From Liolophura sinensis (taxonomy: Eukaryota; Mollusca; Polyplacophora; Chitonida; Chitonidae), in contig NC_088304.1 in NCBI RefSeq assembly GCF_032854445.1, positions 1,924,001 through 1,988,000 of the forward strand: 64,000 nucleotides of DNA, read 5' to 3'. This document shows positions 48,033-59,459 of this stretch, piece by piece (position 1 is the first letter of the stretch; each line of letters begins with the position of its first letter). Position numbers and translations under genes: made by a program. Below the pieces are notes generated by a model. That model did not search any database, had not been told where the DNA came from, and saw nothing but the letters and a program-made list of their open reading frames with translations.

Positions 48033-48654
48033 TTATTAGAGGCTGTTGTGAGTTTATGTTTTTCAAAATAACTGTACTTAGAAAGCAGAATATTTTAAGG
48101 CCGTCGACATCACATAATACTGAAACAAGCCGATTTGCTCTCACCAACATATACCCTTACATGATTTAACACCCAGTGCTATTGCGGAGGGAATGAAAGA
48201 CAACCGCTTTCCAGCTCTATGAGTATATACCTGTATAACACACCTGTGCGATCAGAAAGGCGGGCTAGGTTTACATATCAAAAGGCTGTTCTGCCAGTGA
48301 TAAAGGCCTTAACCCCAGGTTGGGATTTCAAACTAGTCCATCAGTAAGCTGCTGAACCCTGTACCGAAATGTCACAGGTGACGTCACAGGTTAGCGAGTC
48401 GGACAGCAAGCTGAGCTTTGGGGTATAGGGTAATGCTACCGGCGAAATGCTGATAACCTTGAGTGATGAGTATGTCGACTGTTCATCTGTTACCCTCCCT
48501 TTCCTCTTTATCTGGTATCCCTGCCTTCCTCCCACCAGCCCCTACCCCACCCTCAATTCCCCCTGCTCACAACAAACCATCACCTGGAGGTAGCAGACTG
48601 TCCGCTTAGATGTGCTCGTGCTGTATTGCAGAGCGCTCTTGATGTTCTGTGTGA

Positions 48655-49115
48655 ATGTTTGCATTGTTTTAATGTTATAGCGTGTTAAATGTGATGACTA
48701 CACAGCATGTTGAGTAATTCTAGACCAGTGACGTCTAATAAATTGCAATTAACGTCACTGCATTTTTATACCTAATTCGTGGTAAATGGGAAGGGCTGCC
48801 AGTAACCTGTGGATGGTCGTGGGTTTTCCCCGGGCTCTGCCCGGTTTCCTCCCACCATAATGATGGCCGCCGTCGTATAAGTGAAATATTCTTGAGTACG
48901 GCGTAAAACACCAATCAAATAAATAAATAAATACCTAATTCTTCTTAAGGCATGGTGCTAGGGGCATGTAAATTGCTACTATTTATGCATTACATGGACA
49001 GTTAGAATAAAATCCTACCTAAGGTAAATTGACAAGAGGCCATATTTCACTGGTTACATGTGACCATTTGCCAGCAATCACAATGTCGTTGCTCGGGTTT
49101 TACTTTCTATGCTGA
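48655..49115 (-). mobile_element. Unclassified dispersed element, copy A (host of a nested SINE)
   Basis: Reverse copy of an unnamed repeat also found at 50056-50345, 53290-53560 and 59277-59450. It runs from the ACAGCATGTTGAGTAATTCT region through TAATAAATTGCAATTAACGT, and CAAATGGTCACATGTAACCA read in reverse at about 49050-49080. The end is TTTTACTTTCTATGCTG. It is interrupted by the SINE at 48779-48930. No ORF is seen, so it is non-autonomous. Terminal inverted repeats were not found by eye. Confidence 0.6.
48779..48930 (+). mobile_element. 5'-truncated SINE nested in dispersed element, with 11-bp target-site duplication
   Basis: ATACCTAATTC occurs at 48768-48778 and again at 48931-48941, exactly flanking the insert. 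The insert starts GTGGTAAATGGGAAGGGCTG and ends in (AAAT)n. The paralogous copy B at about 50130-50165 shows the unoccupied site. This fixes the SINE's 3' end and shows it was recently active relative to the host element. Confidence 0.9.
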
Positions 49116-49327
49116 ACGTCTTTAATTATATTATGCCTATGCTCCGATCTGCAGTCACTTATCTCCGCACATTTAGAACTCTATTTTGTGACCATTTTTC
49201 CAGGCCGAGACATCGTTGGACTTCAGGTTGTTTTGGAAATGGATTTTGCGATTATCGACTTGGAACGCGCCATGGTTTTAGTGCTATACGACTGTCGAGC
49301 TTGACGGTCAGATTCAGTCCTGGAAAT

Positions 49328-49445
49328 GTATGTTAGATGTAATGCTAACACAGCATTTTGAGTAATTACATACCAATGAAGTTCATATTTTGTTATTGAC
49401 AACTCATATTCTAGCATGGTATACGATCTGAATACTGATTTCACT
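49328..49445 (-). mobile_element. Partial copy of the same dispersed element
   Basis: AACACAGCATTTTGAGTAAT resembles the start of copies A and B; similarity fades after about 49400. Confidence 0.4.
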
Positions 49446-49604
49446 CAGTCGCCTAAAGCATTCCTTGCGTCTTTCCAACATCAGTGAAAACTAATGACCG
49501 CTTTTGACAAGTCCTATTTGTTTTGTATTAGAACAAAACTGGTGTTAAGATTTCGGCCTTTTTACTCTCACTGACGTAGTCTTTTATATTGCATTTCTGC
49601 ATAA

Positions 49605-50048
49605 ACCAGGATTTTGCTGGTGCACCTAGCTGGTGGACCTAGCATGCCCGAGACCCAGGATTTTGCTGGTGGACCTAGCATCCCCGAGACCCAGGATTTT
49701 ACTGGTGGACCTAGCATCCCCGAGACCCAAGATTTTGCAGGTGGACCTAGCATCCCCGAGACCTAGGATTTTGCTGGTGGACTTAGCAATCTCGAGACCC
49801 AGGATTTTGCAGGTTGACCTAGCATCCCCGAGACCTAGGATTTTGCTGGTGGACCTAGCATCCCCGAGACCTAGGATTTTGCTGGTGGGCCTAGCATCCG
49901 CGAGACCTAGGATTTTGCTGGTGGGCCTAACATCCCCGAGATCAAGAATTTTGCTGGTGGATTTAGCATCCCCGTGACCTAGGATTTTGCAGGTTGACCT
50001 AGCATCCCCGAGACCTAGGATTTTGCTGGTGGACTTAGCCCCGAGACC
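49605..50048. repeat. 36-bp minisatellite, about 12 copies
   Basis: Unit is AGGATTTTGCTGGTGGACCT plus AGCATCCCCGAGACCC. As 36 is divisible by three, both strands have 12-residue periodic ORFs (DLASPRPRILLV on plus, GDARSTSKILGL on minus). There is no start context, splice signal or non-repeat domain. Confidence 0.94.
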
Positions 50049-50055
50049 TGGTTTC

Positions 50056-50345
50056 CTTTTCATGTTATTGTTCATTAAATATGATGACAACACAGCATTT
50101 TGAGCAATTCTAGACGAATAAATTGCATATACCATCACTGCATTTCTTATCCGCTAATTCTTCTTAAGACATGGCCCTACCGGTCATACAAGCTGTTATA
50201 CTACTTAAGCATTTACATGAACTGATGGAATAAAACCCTGACTGAACTGAAAAGAGGCAATATCCACTGATCCTGTATGACCATGTGCCAAATATCGCGC
50301 TGTTGTCGCAGCTCTTTTTACTCTATATGCTGCCGCATTCAAGTC
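50056..50345 (-). mobile_element. Unclassified dispersed element, copy B
   Basis: Aligns with copy A from AACACAGCATTTTGAGCAAT through GCTAATTCTTCTTAAGACAT and TGTATGACCATGTGCCAAAT to TTTACTCTATATGCTG. It has no SINE insert, so it serves as the empty-site reference. Confidence 0.6.
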
Positions 50346-50459
50346 GCATAAAAGCGTCATTGTAGAAATTTGAGGAAGGCTGACAGGTTATATTTTTGGA
50401 TGAGATACTTATTTCTTTAATACTTTTTCTTCATATATAAAATATTACGGCATGGAGAG

Positions 50460-51085
50460 TAAATTAGTACAGCGACGACAGTGTGATAGCTGTCAAATGG
50501 TCACACGTAACCGGTGATATACGACTACAGCACAGAGAGTAAAACCAAAGCAGCGACGACAGTGTGATGGGTGGCAAATGGTCACACGTAACCGGTGAAA
50601 TACGGCTACAGCACAGAGAGTAAAACCAGAGCAGCGACGAAAGTGTGATGGGTGGCAAATGGTCACACGTAACCGGTGATATACGACTACAGCACAGAGA
50701 GTAAAACCAGAGCAGGGACGAAAGTGTGATGTCTGGCAAATGGTCACACGTAACCGGTGAAGTACGTCTACAGTATAGAGAGTAACACCACAGCAGCGAC
50801 GACAGTGTGATAGCTGTCAAATGGTCACACGTAACCGGTGAAATATGGCTACAGGACAGAGAGTAAAACCAGAGCAGCGACGACAGTGTGATAGCTGTCA
50901 AATGGTCACACGTAACCAGTGAAATACGGCTACAGGACAGAGAGTAAAACCAGAGCAGCGACGACAGTGTGATAGCTGTCAAATGGTCACACGTAACCGG
51001 TGAAGTACGTCTACAGTATAGAGAGTAACACCACAGCAGCAACGACAGTGTGATAGCTGTCAAATGGTCATAAGTAACCGGTGAA
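50460..51085. repeat. 81-bp tandem array derived from the dispersed element
   Basis: About 7.5 units containing GAGAGTAAAACCAGAGCAGC, GACGACAGTGTGATAGCTGT, CAAATGGTCACACGTAACCG and GTGAAATACGGCTACAG. The same segment occurs once, reversed, in copies A (about 49035-49110) and B (about 50270-50335), and forward at 59285-59330. Since 81 is 27 codons, a 199-codon minus-strand frame is open (27-residue period); it is judged spurious. Confidence 0.92.
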
Positions 51086-51159
51086 ATACGACCTCTTGTT
51101 AAGTTACCTCAGCGGGGTTTGTACCGTAACTGTTCATTTATTTATTGGTTTTATATATA

Positions 51160-51412
51160 TATTTATTTATTTGATTGGTGTTTTACGCCGTACACAAGGA
51201 TATTTCACTTATACGACGGTGGCCAGCATTATGGTGGGTGGAAACCTGGCAGAGCCCGGGGGAAACCCACGACCATCCGCAGGTAGCTGACAGACCTTCC
51301 CACGTACGGCCCGAGAGGAAGTCAGCATGAGATGGACTTGAACTCACATTGGTGGGAGGCTTCTGGGTCATTACACTGCGTTACCGTGCTAACCATCTGA
51401 TCCACAGTGGGG
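51160..51412 (-). mobile_element. Nearly full-length SINE
   Basis: Reverse copy: TTTATTTATTTGATTGGTGT, TTTACGCCGTACACAAGGAT, GCCAGCATTATGGTGGGTGG, CAGCATGAGATGGACTTGAA, then head CTAACCATCTGATCCACAGT. Confidence 0.88.
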
Positions 51413-52598
51413 GCTGGGTTGGGGGGGAGGGGGAAGGGCTGTAACTGTTCATGTAAATGGTGTAGATGTTGGAAATTACACGTTCCTTATATAAAGCCAG
51501 TTAATTCCGTTCTGGATTCGCCCGGCTTAGAGCTTTCTTTATTGTTTACATTATGCCTGGTCTTACATTATAAGAGGAAATTTTGTATAATAATACGAAT
51601 ATGAACTCAAAGTTTGAAACCGGACTACGTTGTGGATTTCGTATGTCCCTCCGACACCGGAAACTGTTCATTATTCCTACTTTCAGGTAACTACCTTCTG
51701 TTATTGTTTTACCGGTTGACGACGTGAAATGTGAATTTGCATATTTCCCATAAGTATTATCACGATTATCCAAAATAAAGTGATCTTATCTAACTTTACA
51801 AGTGTGCGCAAATCTACCAATGCTTTTTTGAGATTTTCTCTTCGGTATTTAGTATTGTCTGTATAGACAGAACACTACGCGCCTACACATGCTGATGGGT
51901 ATATGTACTTTACAAAGATATGCTGACACGCTACAAAAGTTTTACCCCTGCTTCCTCAACAACACAGTGGAAAAAAGATGGCTTCAAAAACCAACTATCA
52001 ATGACACGGTTTTGACACTGATAGACATAAACTGTCAAACAGAACATCATTTACAAGTTCCATACCTCTTGCCTCAATGGGCACCTCTTTGATAGCACGT
52101 TATTGCTCACAGATGGGGCTTGTCCATAGTTGTCAGTCGGGGGTGTGCAGCACCACCGCGCGGACGAGAACACACGTTTCCATGTACAAGAAGAAAGTTC
52201 GCTGGCAACATGCCAACAGAGAAAGAGAAAAACTTGTGTGAAATCTCATTGGTAGATATCACGCCAGACCTCCTGGCCGATTCGGCTGGAATACCGGGGA
52301 TATATGTAACGTTAGTTTGAGGAGTTTTTCCGGTCCGTGCAGCCTGACGGTTGAGAGAGAGAGTGAGACAGAGAGTTGGGGGCTAAAATATCGCCTGCTC
52401 TAAACTCAATGTGTCGTCTGCTCCCCTTGGGTTCATTCTTACTTGTTTCGGAGTTCATTTCAGATTGGGAAAAGGAACACTAACAAGTTTGTCGTCTTGA
52501 TTTTTGTCTTCTTTAAAAAGCACTCTTTATTTCCACTGGAAGGAACCGCTGTGTAAGTTTTTACTCGGAGGAAGGTTTATCAAGAGAAAGTTGTCACA

Positions 52599-52800
52599 AT
52601 GGCGAGTCCTGGAGTGACACAGATGGAGGAGCAATTAGAGCAGGTGGAGGATGTGGTAGAAGACGTCTTCCCGGCCCTGGTGGGTACCGTGGTGATCTCA
52701 GCCTTGCTGCTGGTCATGTTTGTGGTAAGGGTGTACTGCCGATGGGCCGTGCCTTGTCCCAGCAACAATCGACTAGACGGTAAAACAGTGGTTATAACAG
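52599..52800 (+). CDS. Short-chain dehydrogenase, first exon (retinol-dehydrogenase-like)
   Basis: ATG at 52599 (context CACAATGG) opens 67 codons ending at donor AACAG|GTGAGT (52800/52801). After an acidic start (MEEQLEQVEDVVEDV), residues about 25-46 form a membrane helix (LVGTVVISALLLVMFVVRVY). A short basic linker follows, then NNRLDGKTVVITG. The last string is the first beta strand of an SDR Rossmann fold, cut just before the TGxxxGIG coenzyme loop, which is a usual intron site. An N-terminal anchor followed by LDGKTVVITG is typical of RDH11-14-like and related microsomal SDRs that reduce or oxidise retinoids or lipids with NADP(H). No exon with GANTGIG or YxxxK was found in 52.8-64 kb, so the intron exceeds 11 kb or the locus is broken. 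The exact SDR subfamily is unknown. Confidence 0.72.
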
Positions 52801-53289
52801 GTGAGTACGATCGGAAGCAAAAATGGACCTCCTTCACTTCCAGTTAGCAATAGTAACGCCTCAGATACCAACAAAAAATGTTCCTCAAGACTTTTTCTGA
52901 CAAAGTTGAATTGTTATGTGAAGGAAGGTATTCAGGTAATTTCGTACAAGTTTACAAAGTACAGGGAGATGGTCGGGGTTGCACCTGGTTAATTGTTGAC
53001 AATAGTTTTGGACAAAAAATTCGGACAATATTACTTATCAACACTAAATGCGCTGGTCGAATTCGAACTCCACATTCACTTTTGTAGGCCTCTGGTTCAG
53101 TTAAGTGTCGACCTGACTGAGTCTTATAACAGATCGTTGAACCTCCGAAGACTCGGTGTGATGTCATACAATTCCGAAAGCTACGTCATGTCGCGTGAGC
53201 CAACTCCCACATATCGCATGACGTTTACTTCATCTACATAATACTCAGTGCATGAGTGAATTGCTTCAGTCAAATTCTCCAACGTCACA

Positions 53290-53560
53290 GCTGGATAAAT
53301 GACCTTCAACGGTCACAGTTGGATAAATGCATCACACGACACAAAATGTTAGGTGGAGAATATTATTCTCCGAAATAAAATAGAATACCGGAGACAACTG
53401 CGTGCTAGGAAACGGTCTCGCGAAACAACAGTTAGGGTTTTATTCTAAATGTTAATAAAAATGCTTAATACTACATCAACTTACTCGCCCTCCTCCACAC
53501 ACACATTCCTCCCGCCACCAGCACCACGGCTTAACCAGAACATGATGCTCTTTACCACCC
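53290..53560 (+). mobile_element. Unclassified dispersed element, copy C (degenerate)
   Basis: TTAGGGTTTTATTCTAAATG, AAATGCTTAATACTACATCA, ACTTACTCGCC and CACCACGGCTTAACCAGAA follow copy D in the same order and spacing. The array-like 5' part is mostly lost. Confidence 0.5.
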
Positions 53561-54100
53561 AGCATAAAGAGTCAGACTCAGGCTGAAATGCTCATTGTTC
53601 TTCAACAATGCAAGTTTTTTTTACCAGTTTGCGCAGAAATCGTCATCGTCATTCTTGAAATGAGCAAAACACTATACTGCTGCATGGGCCCTTATTACTT
53701 TGAGCAGAAAAGGTGTCTCGTTAGGTAAGGGTACGAAGTCTCTCACAGAGCTGTTGGCGCATGGCGCATGTGTAAGGGACGTGTTGGTGATAGATAAGGA
53801 TCCACGGTTAATATCCTTGCCGTTATCTCCGTTTGCGCGTCGGGAATATGATGGACTTCTTATCAGCCGTTGAAATGCTCTGGCGTCTTTGCCGTGAATA
53901 TGATCTCTGACAACAACAGTGATACTGGTATTTGCTTAGGAGTACGGTTTTCACTTGTGCGTTTCTTGGTGGGTGAGATAGAAAAAGATGCGAACAAAAA
54001 AAGAGATATAATACCTTCATGGACTTCACTTATATAGTTGAATGAGCCTTCCTACTGCACAGCGTGTAAAGGAACTCAATCAGTAGCAGTTCTGCAATGA

Positions 54101-54368
54101 TTTATTGATTTATTTGATTGGTGTTACTCACGCCGTACTCAAGAATATTTCACTTATACGACGGCGGCCAGCATTATGGCGGGAGGAAACCGGGCAGAGC
54201 CCGGGGAAAATCCACGACCATCCGCAGGTTGCTGCCAGACCTTCCCACGTACGGCCAGAGAGGAAGCCAGCATGAGCTTGACTTGAACTCACAGCGACCG
54301 CATTGGTGAGAGGCTCCTGGGTCATTACGCTGCGCTACCGCGCTAACCAACTGAGCCAGGGAGGCCCG
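54101..54368 (-). mobile_element. Full-length SINE with 12-bp target-site duplication
   Basis: Flanked by GTTCTGCAATGA at 54089-54100 and 54369-54380. It runs from TTTATTGATTTATTTGATTG through GCCGTACTCAAGAATATTTC, CGGCGGCCAGCATTATGGCG and GCATGAGCTTGACTTGAACT to head ACCAACTGAGCCAGGGAGGC. The perfect duplication and high similarity to the 21923 copy indicate a young insertion. The spurious ORFs over this region are SINE translations. Confidence 0.94.
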
Positions 54369-54389
54369 GTTCTGCAATGAAGTTGTATT

Positions 54390-57300
54390 TGTCATGCGAT
54401 TATGATAAAAATTAACAGTGTTCTAATTTCTCAACCTTCGCGTATGAAAGAGCAACTTTCGGTACAATTTATGCACCTTTTTATTTTAATTTTGGAGACA
54501 AAGCTATATTGGTTGGGTTGACTAGTTTCAAGGGTTCACAAGAAGCATACTTTTTTCAGGTACACAGAACAGTGCCTTCAGAATATGCTTGAACAAACAC
54601 CTTGCAAACATGCAAAACGGTTGAAGAATTACAGTATAAAGCAAATATATCTGCGTGTGGATAACAGGGGAATCCATGGTTGTATACTTTTTAACTGAAA
54701 AGGAAAATTTAGCAAAATATGCTTTAGCCAACGATAACCAGGACATTACCAGTATCAGTGAGTTTTGAAGCCAGGCCAGACTCACAGGCAGAAATGGTTG
54801 CGATTCTCTAGGCCACTCACTTGTACAGGGATGGGAGTGGGTGATTGGTGGGGGGGAGGAAGGGGAGGTTTGTGGGGAGGGGATGATAAGGTAGAAAAAA
54901 GTAAGAAATTTGCGAGTAGAAAACGACATTTGTTTGGCATATTGCCCTAGTTTTCTGTTAATTGAGGAAATTATAATAGAAACAGTTCAGACAAACTGAT
55001 TGTCTGACATTAACTACCATGCTAATTTAACACACAGAGTCAGCAGAGGGAGGGAAACAGCTTGCCCTATTCCACATCTGGTTTATTTCTCCTCAGCAAA
55101 ACTGTGATCAGATCCAGCCGAAATTAGACTGTGCTACATTTCATTACTAAATTTCACGGCAAGAATGAATTTTAAAAGAGCCGATTTCATCATTAAATTT
55201 GACATTCCCTCATCACCATAAATAATAGTTTTCTCTGAATCTTACAGATACAAGCATTATTTTTATCCAACACATTGAAATACCAATGGTCCATCACACA
55301 GTAGATGTCGCAGTTTCTAGTTTCTGAAAACGTGGGGCATCAGAAACTATCCGTTTTTCATGCCAAGGAGAATCTGTCGGCAGTTTTACATGTTCACATT
55401 CGATGTTCCACGTATCTTGTTCATTGTAAAAGTTTTGTATCCGGGACCATACTGTTCAAACTATTGCACAGGGATATGTTTTAGCAGCTCTCTCTCTCTC
55501 TCTCTATTTTTATTACATTTTTAACAAAGGTTATTGTGCTTGGGAGCCTGTAGTACACCGGATTGATTGTTTAACAAAATTGCATTTCTCTTTACTGATG
55601 TGTATGTGGGAAATTCAGTTGGCGTTATTCAACTGTTTTGGCGTTAAACCCCAAGCACTCACCCACTCACTCAACTGTTTTGGCAACATTGATTTTTTTT
55701 TTCACTAGTGATTTTTTTGCGATTTGGATTTTGAACTTGGTCTTTCCGATCGACGTACGAGAACGTAATACTGCCTCTTCACGCCGTATATTCTGCATTG
55801 GCACTTTTGGTGTACTCGTTATTTGAATCTGCAAACTGCAATCTGTTTTACTTTCTTCTTCATACAGGAGAAAAAGTTTTCTTACAAGCGGCTGATGTTG
55901 TGTATGCACTATAGATTTAATTATCATCTGGGAAGGAGCGGGTACTCTACAATTTCGTTTTATAGTCTCCCATCTGGTCACCGTCAATGATGCGCTTATG
56001 GCAGACAAGGAGCCACATTTGGCAAGGTACCAGCAAGCAAGGTACAAGATAGATACGATAGTTGAGCCCAGTGATAACCGCGTGTGTTCATATTCTGGTG
56101 TTTTATCTTCGGATAGGCGAAATTTTCTTGCACCCATGTGCTGCATGGTGATGCAGCCTTCTGTATATAGCACAGAGAGACGGGTTCCAGATGCGCTGTT
56201 TGTGCAGGCCCCTCTCGACCCTGACAGTACCCTTGTGGGTGCGGGTTGCCAGGATGCCCTGCTTTATCCACATTCCTTTGTAGCGCGAGGTCTGCTATTG
56301 TTATCAGCCTCGGTGAAGTCCGCCTGTGATCGGCAGGAGGTCTTCGACACTTTCCGCAAGGCTGTGCGTTCTCCACAAAGTATGTTTTATATATAAAATA
56401 TACCTGTAGATGCTACCTGCAATTAACCTGAGGTCTGTATGGTATATCCACGTGAATGATAAGTACATCATCGCACATATGTGAATATAATAAATGAAAA
56501 GCCAACTGGGTATTAAGTATACACCTTTTCGCTATCAATCTTATCAACTGCAGGGCTAATTTCAAAGACAATGGTCACCTACCAATCTGAGCCGTCAGAA
56601 TAATGGGTATGCCAAATCTCACAAAAACGGCCAACAATTTGAACTTCATCCCAAATTTCTCATAATAAAACCATGCATCAAATTTCATTTCTATATAATG
56701 GGCCATTTTGAGAAAAAAAAATACATCAAACCGTCAAAGTACAAAACCAGGACAAAAACGGCCATAATTTTGTCGAATATGATCGAAATGCTGCAAACTC
56801 TAACTTGATCTGTTACTTGTCATGATGAAGCCTTACACCAATCCGGGAAACGAGCTTCTCTGCGGACATGGTCACTTGCGTTATGGCTGACACGTTCTAT
56901 ATAATATGTAATGTATATATTTACATATATATAAATACGCGCCTCGAGAACAAACTTGAAGACTATGCAAGGTCTATTGGTTTTCTTATTTACCTAGAAT
57001 ATTCCTTGCGTCTTTCCAACATCACTTGAAACTGCGGACTGCTTCTCTTTACATGGTTCTGTCCTAATTTCGTACTTTATATACATGTACTTTCTTACTT
57101 CTTTGGTCATTTCTGTCAAAGGTCGTTTTGGGAATTGGCCTTGCAATTATAAATTGACCTGGTACGTTCTTACTGCTTGGCGGCTGGCGTATGAATGTCT
57201 GTTTCGACGAATGAATTTGTATGGCGATATTCAGACTTTCGTGCTAATGTTCACGGGAACTTCATGTAAAAGACCATAGATCACTCACTCTGTGAAATGG

Positions 57301-58860
57301 AGCACACATATGTACGGCTGTGAACAACATTGTGGGAAACTCATCAAAGCCAAACCACATATATACATATATTTGGAACACTAAAACGTTTTGACGGTCT
57401 GCTTGGGCACCCATGTTCCAAGCTACACTTTTCACCGTGCCACAAACATTTCCCCATCAAGACCCCGAAGTACTGTACTGCAGCAATGCTGGTAACCCAC
57501 TCACCGGTTCTGTGATTTTTGCTCATGGCGATAGACCACAGAAGCCCAGTAAAACATAAAAAGTAATTGTTCTTCGACTGGATCTCTGTTTTTTATTTGT
57601 TTTTATTTTTTATTTTGCCCAAATATTAGCGTTAGCACTGTAGTTCCTAATAACATGGCTTTAGAATGATTTAGAAGAAAGAGTGTTTTCTCGTGTGCAG
57701 ACCTGGATGACGTCTCCTGTGTTTGGAGGCATAAATGCAGTACGATGCATGATAGGACCTGAGTAATCTGCAAGTCTGTAGGTTAAAAGGGATTTTCGTG
57801 CAGGTGGTAAGCCCAGTTGACACTATGCCACTAAAGAAAATGATACAAAAGGAGTTTGACAGACTGCCTTGAGTTTTCAGTTGTTAAAATATCACATTTG
57901 TGACATAATTCTCTAAACAATGAGGGTAAAAGGACCTATGGCAATCTAGTTAGAGACTGAGGTAAAGTACCGAGGTAGCATGTGTTCTTTGTTAAGCATA
58001 TAGCTTGCACGTTCGAGGCCTGGAAGGAAATGGCCCAGAGAAGCTGTGAGATAGCCTGGAATCTGTATCAGGAAAATGCATTTTCTCTGTCGTTGAAATG
58101 TTGGGGTTTTCAGCGAACATTCCTTACTGACGTGATATATCATAGGTCAAACCCTGCCAGAGATACTGTCAGTATAACTCATCAAAGCGGAAGACCCATT
58201 CGGGGAGCATCGTGTGTTTCCGCCGTAGCTCCGATTGGCCTCGGAACCAGACAAACAGCCTCTAGCGCTGCAGAAGGTCGAGTAAATGTTTTAGTCAGCT
58301 TCTTAGGAAGCTCCGATGTACAACCATGGGACTGTTTAGTCGACAATTTATGGTGTAGATATAAAGGCTTTTACACGGCGCAGCACCGACGCACATGAGT
58401 ACCAGAAGGATGCACTACTACAGCAAATCTGGAAAACTGTGTGTTTGTTCAAGGTGATAGTTCCCCCACAAAGCGTGTAATGATGGTCAGAAAATAGTCC
58501 CTTTGGGCAAGGGTTTCTTTAGGGCACTAAGGCCGCAGTCATATCAGTTAAAACCTATGAAATAGATAAATAAATGATGGAAGTGGCGACAGTTTAATTG
58601 ATGCAAATCTCCGTGAGCATGTCTGCTGATAAACAGCTTCTCAACCGTAAAAAGACTTCCCAATCAAACAGGAGCCAGACGCACTTTATTACGAACATTA
58701 CCACTATTTCATTGCTATCACAGAGAAGCAGTCATCAGGTTTACATGGTTGGTCATGTTTCTGACAGTATTCTGTGCAATTTCAAAATCAGTTTATGTGT
58801 GAATGTCTCCTCCTATGAAGCTGAACGTCAGAGACCTTGAACGTGATGTCTTTATTTGCC
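54390..58860. other. Probable SDR intron, mostly unassigned
   Basis: Contains a (TC)n run near 55490. A GC-richer block at 55960-56400 is open on both strands but unlike any family I recognise. A stretch at 57000-57240 shares a 24-base word with 49460-49483. No SDR exon seen. Confidence 0.4.
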
Positions 58861-58865
58861 AACAA

Positions 58866-59010
58866 TAATTTTTATTTATTTATTTGACTGGATTTTTACG
58901 CCGTACTCAAGAATATTTTAGTTATACGACGGCGGCCAGCTCTGATGGGAAGAAACCTGGCAGAGCCCAGGGGAAAACAATGATCATCCATAGACTGCCA
59001 ATAATCATGA
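58866..59010 (-). mobile_element. SINE, 5'-truncated
   Basis: TTTATTTATTTATTTGACTG, TTTTTACGCCGTACTCAAGA, ACGACGGCGGCCAGC, then it decays after CCATAGACTGCC. Confidence 0.85.
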
Positions 59011-59276
59011 TATATACTTGCACGTTAATTCAAGAAATTAAATTTTTAAGAGCTTATGAATATTGTACAAAGTTAAATGAACGCGTGTTATATAGGCCTA
59101 TATCTTGCAAGAAATGGACATTCTAACCTGAAACAGGATCGTCTCTATTGTTTAATGACAGAATCTCTCGATAGCAAGGGCATCATGTGCCCTCGAAAAT
59201 CCACACTTTCAAAAGTAAATTACATGATCAAACATTTGACTGGTAGATCCCAATGTTTAGAATATACTAAAAGACT

Positions 59277-59455
59277 TACAGAATAGAGAGTAAAGCAAGA
59301 GCAGCGACGATGGTGTGATAAATGGCAAATAGGGGTTTTATTCTGATGTTACAGGTAAATGCTATAACAACAGCAACTTACCTGGCCCCTATCACCATGG
59401 CTTAAGCAGAATGGGGTAAAAATTGCAGTGATGTTAACTGAAGTTTATTAGATGT
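59277..59455 (+). mobile_element. Unclassified dispersed element, copy D
   Basis: Contains in order a single 81-bp-array-like unit (AGAGAGTAAAGCAAGAGCAG, TGTGATAAATGGCAAAT), GGGGTTTTATTCTGATGTTA, ATGCTATAACAACAGCAACT, CACCATGGCTTAAGCAGAAT, and GCAGTGATGTTAACTGAAGT reading into TTATTAGATGTCAATGGTCC. It gives the uninterrupted order of the element's segments. Confidence 0.6.
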
Positions 59456-59459
59456 CAAT

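Noticed and set aside
50464-51063. 199-codon minus-strand frame with 27-residue repeats
   Set aside because: 81-bp tandem array derived from a non-coding dispersed element; no start context, domain or splice evidence.
55998-56396. 132-codon plus-strand frame (and overlapping minus-strand frames) in a GC-richer block
   Set aside because: No recognisable domain, open on both strands, no clear splice partners; left unassigned.
57982-58398. 138-codon plus-strand frame
   Set aside because: No family resemblance, ordinary composition, no splice or promoter support.
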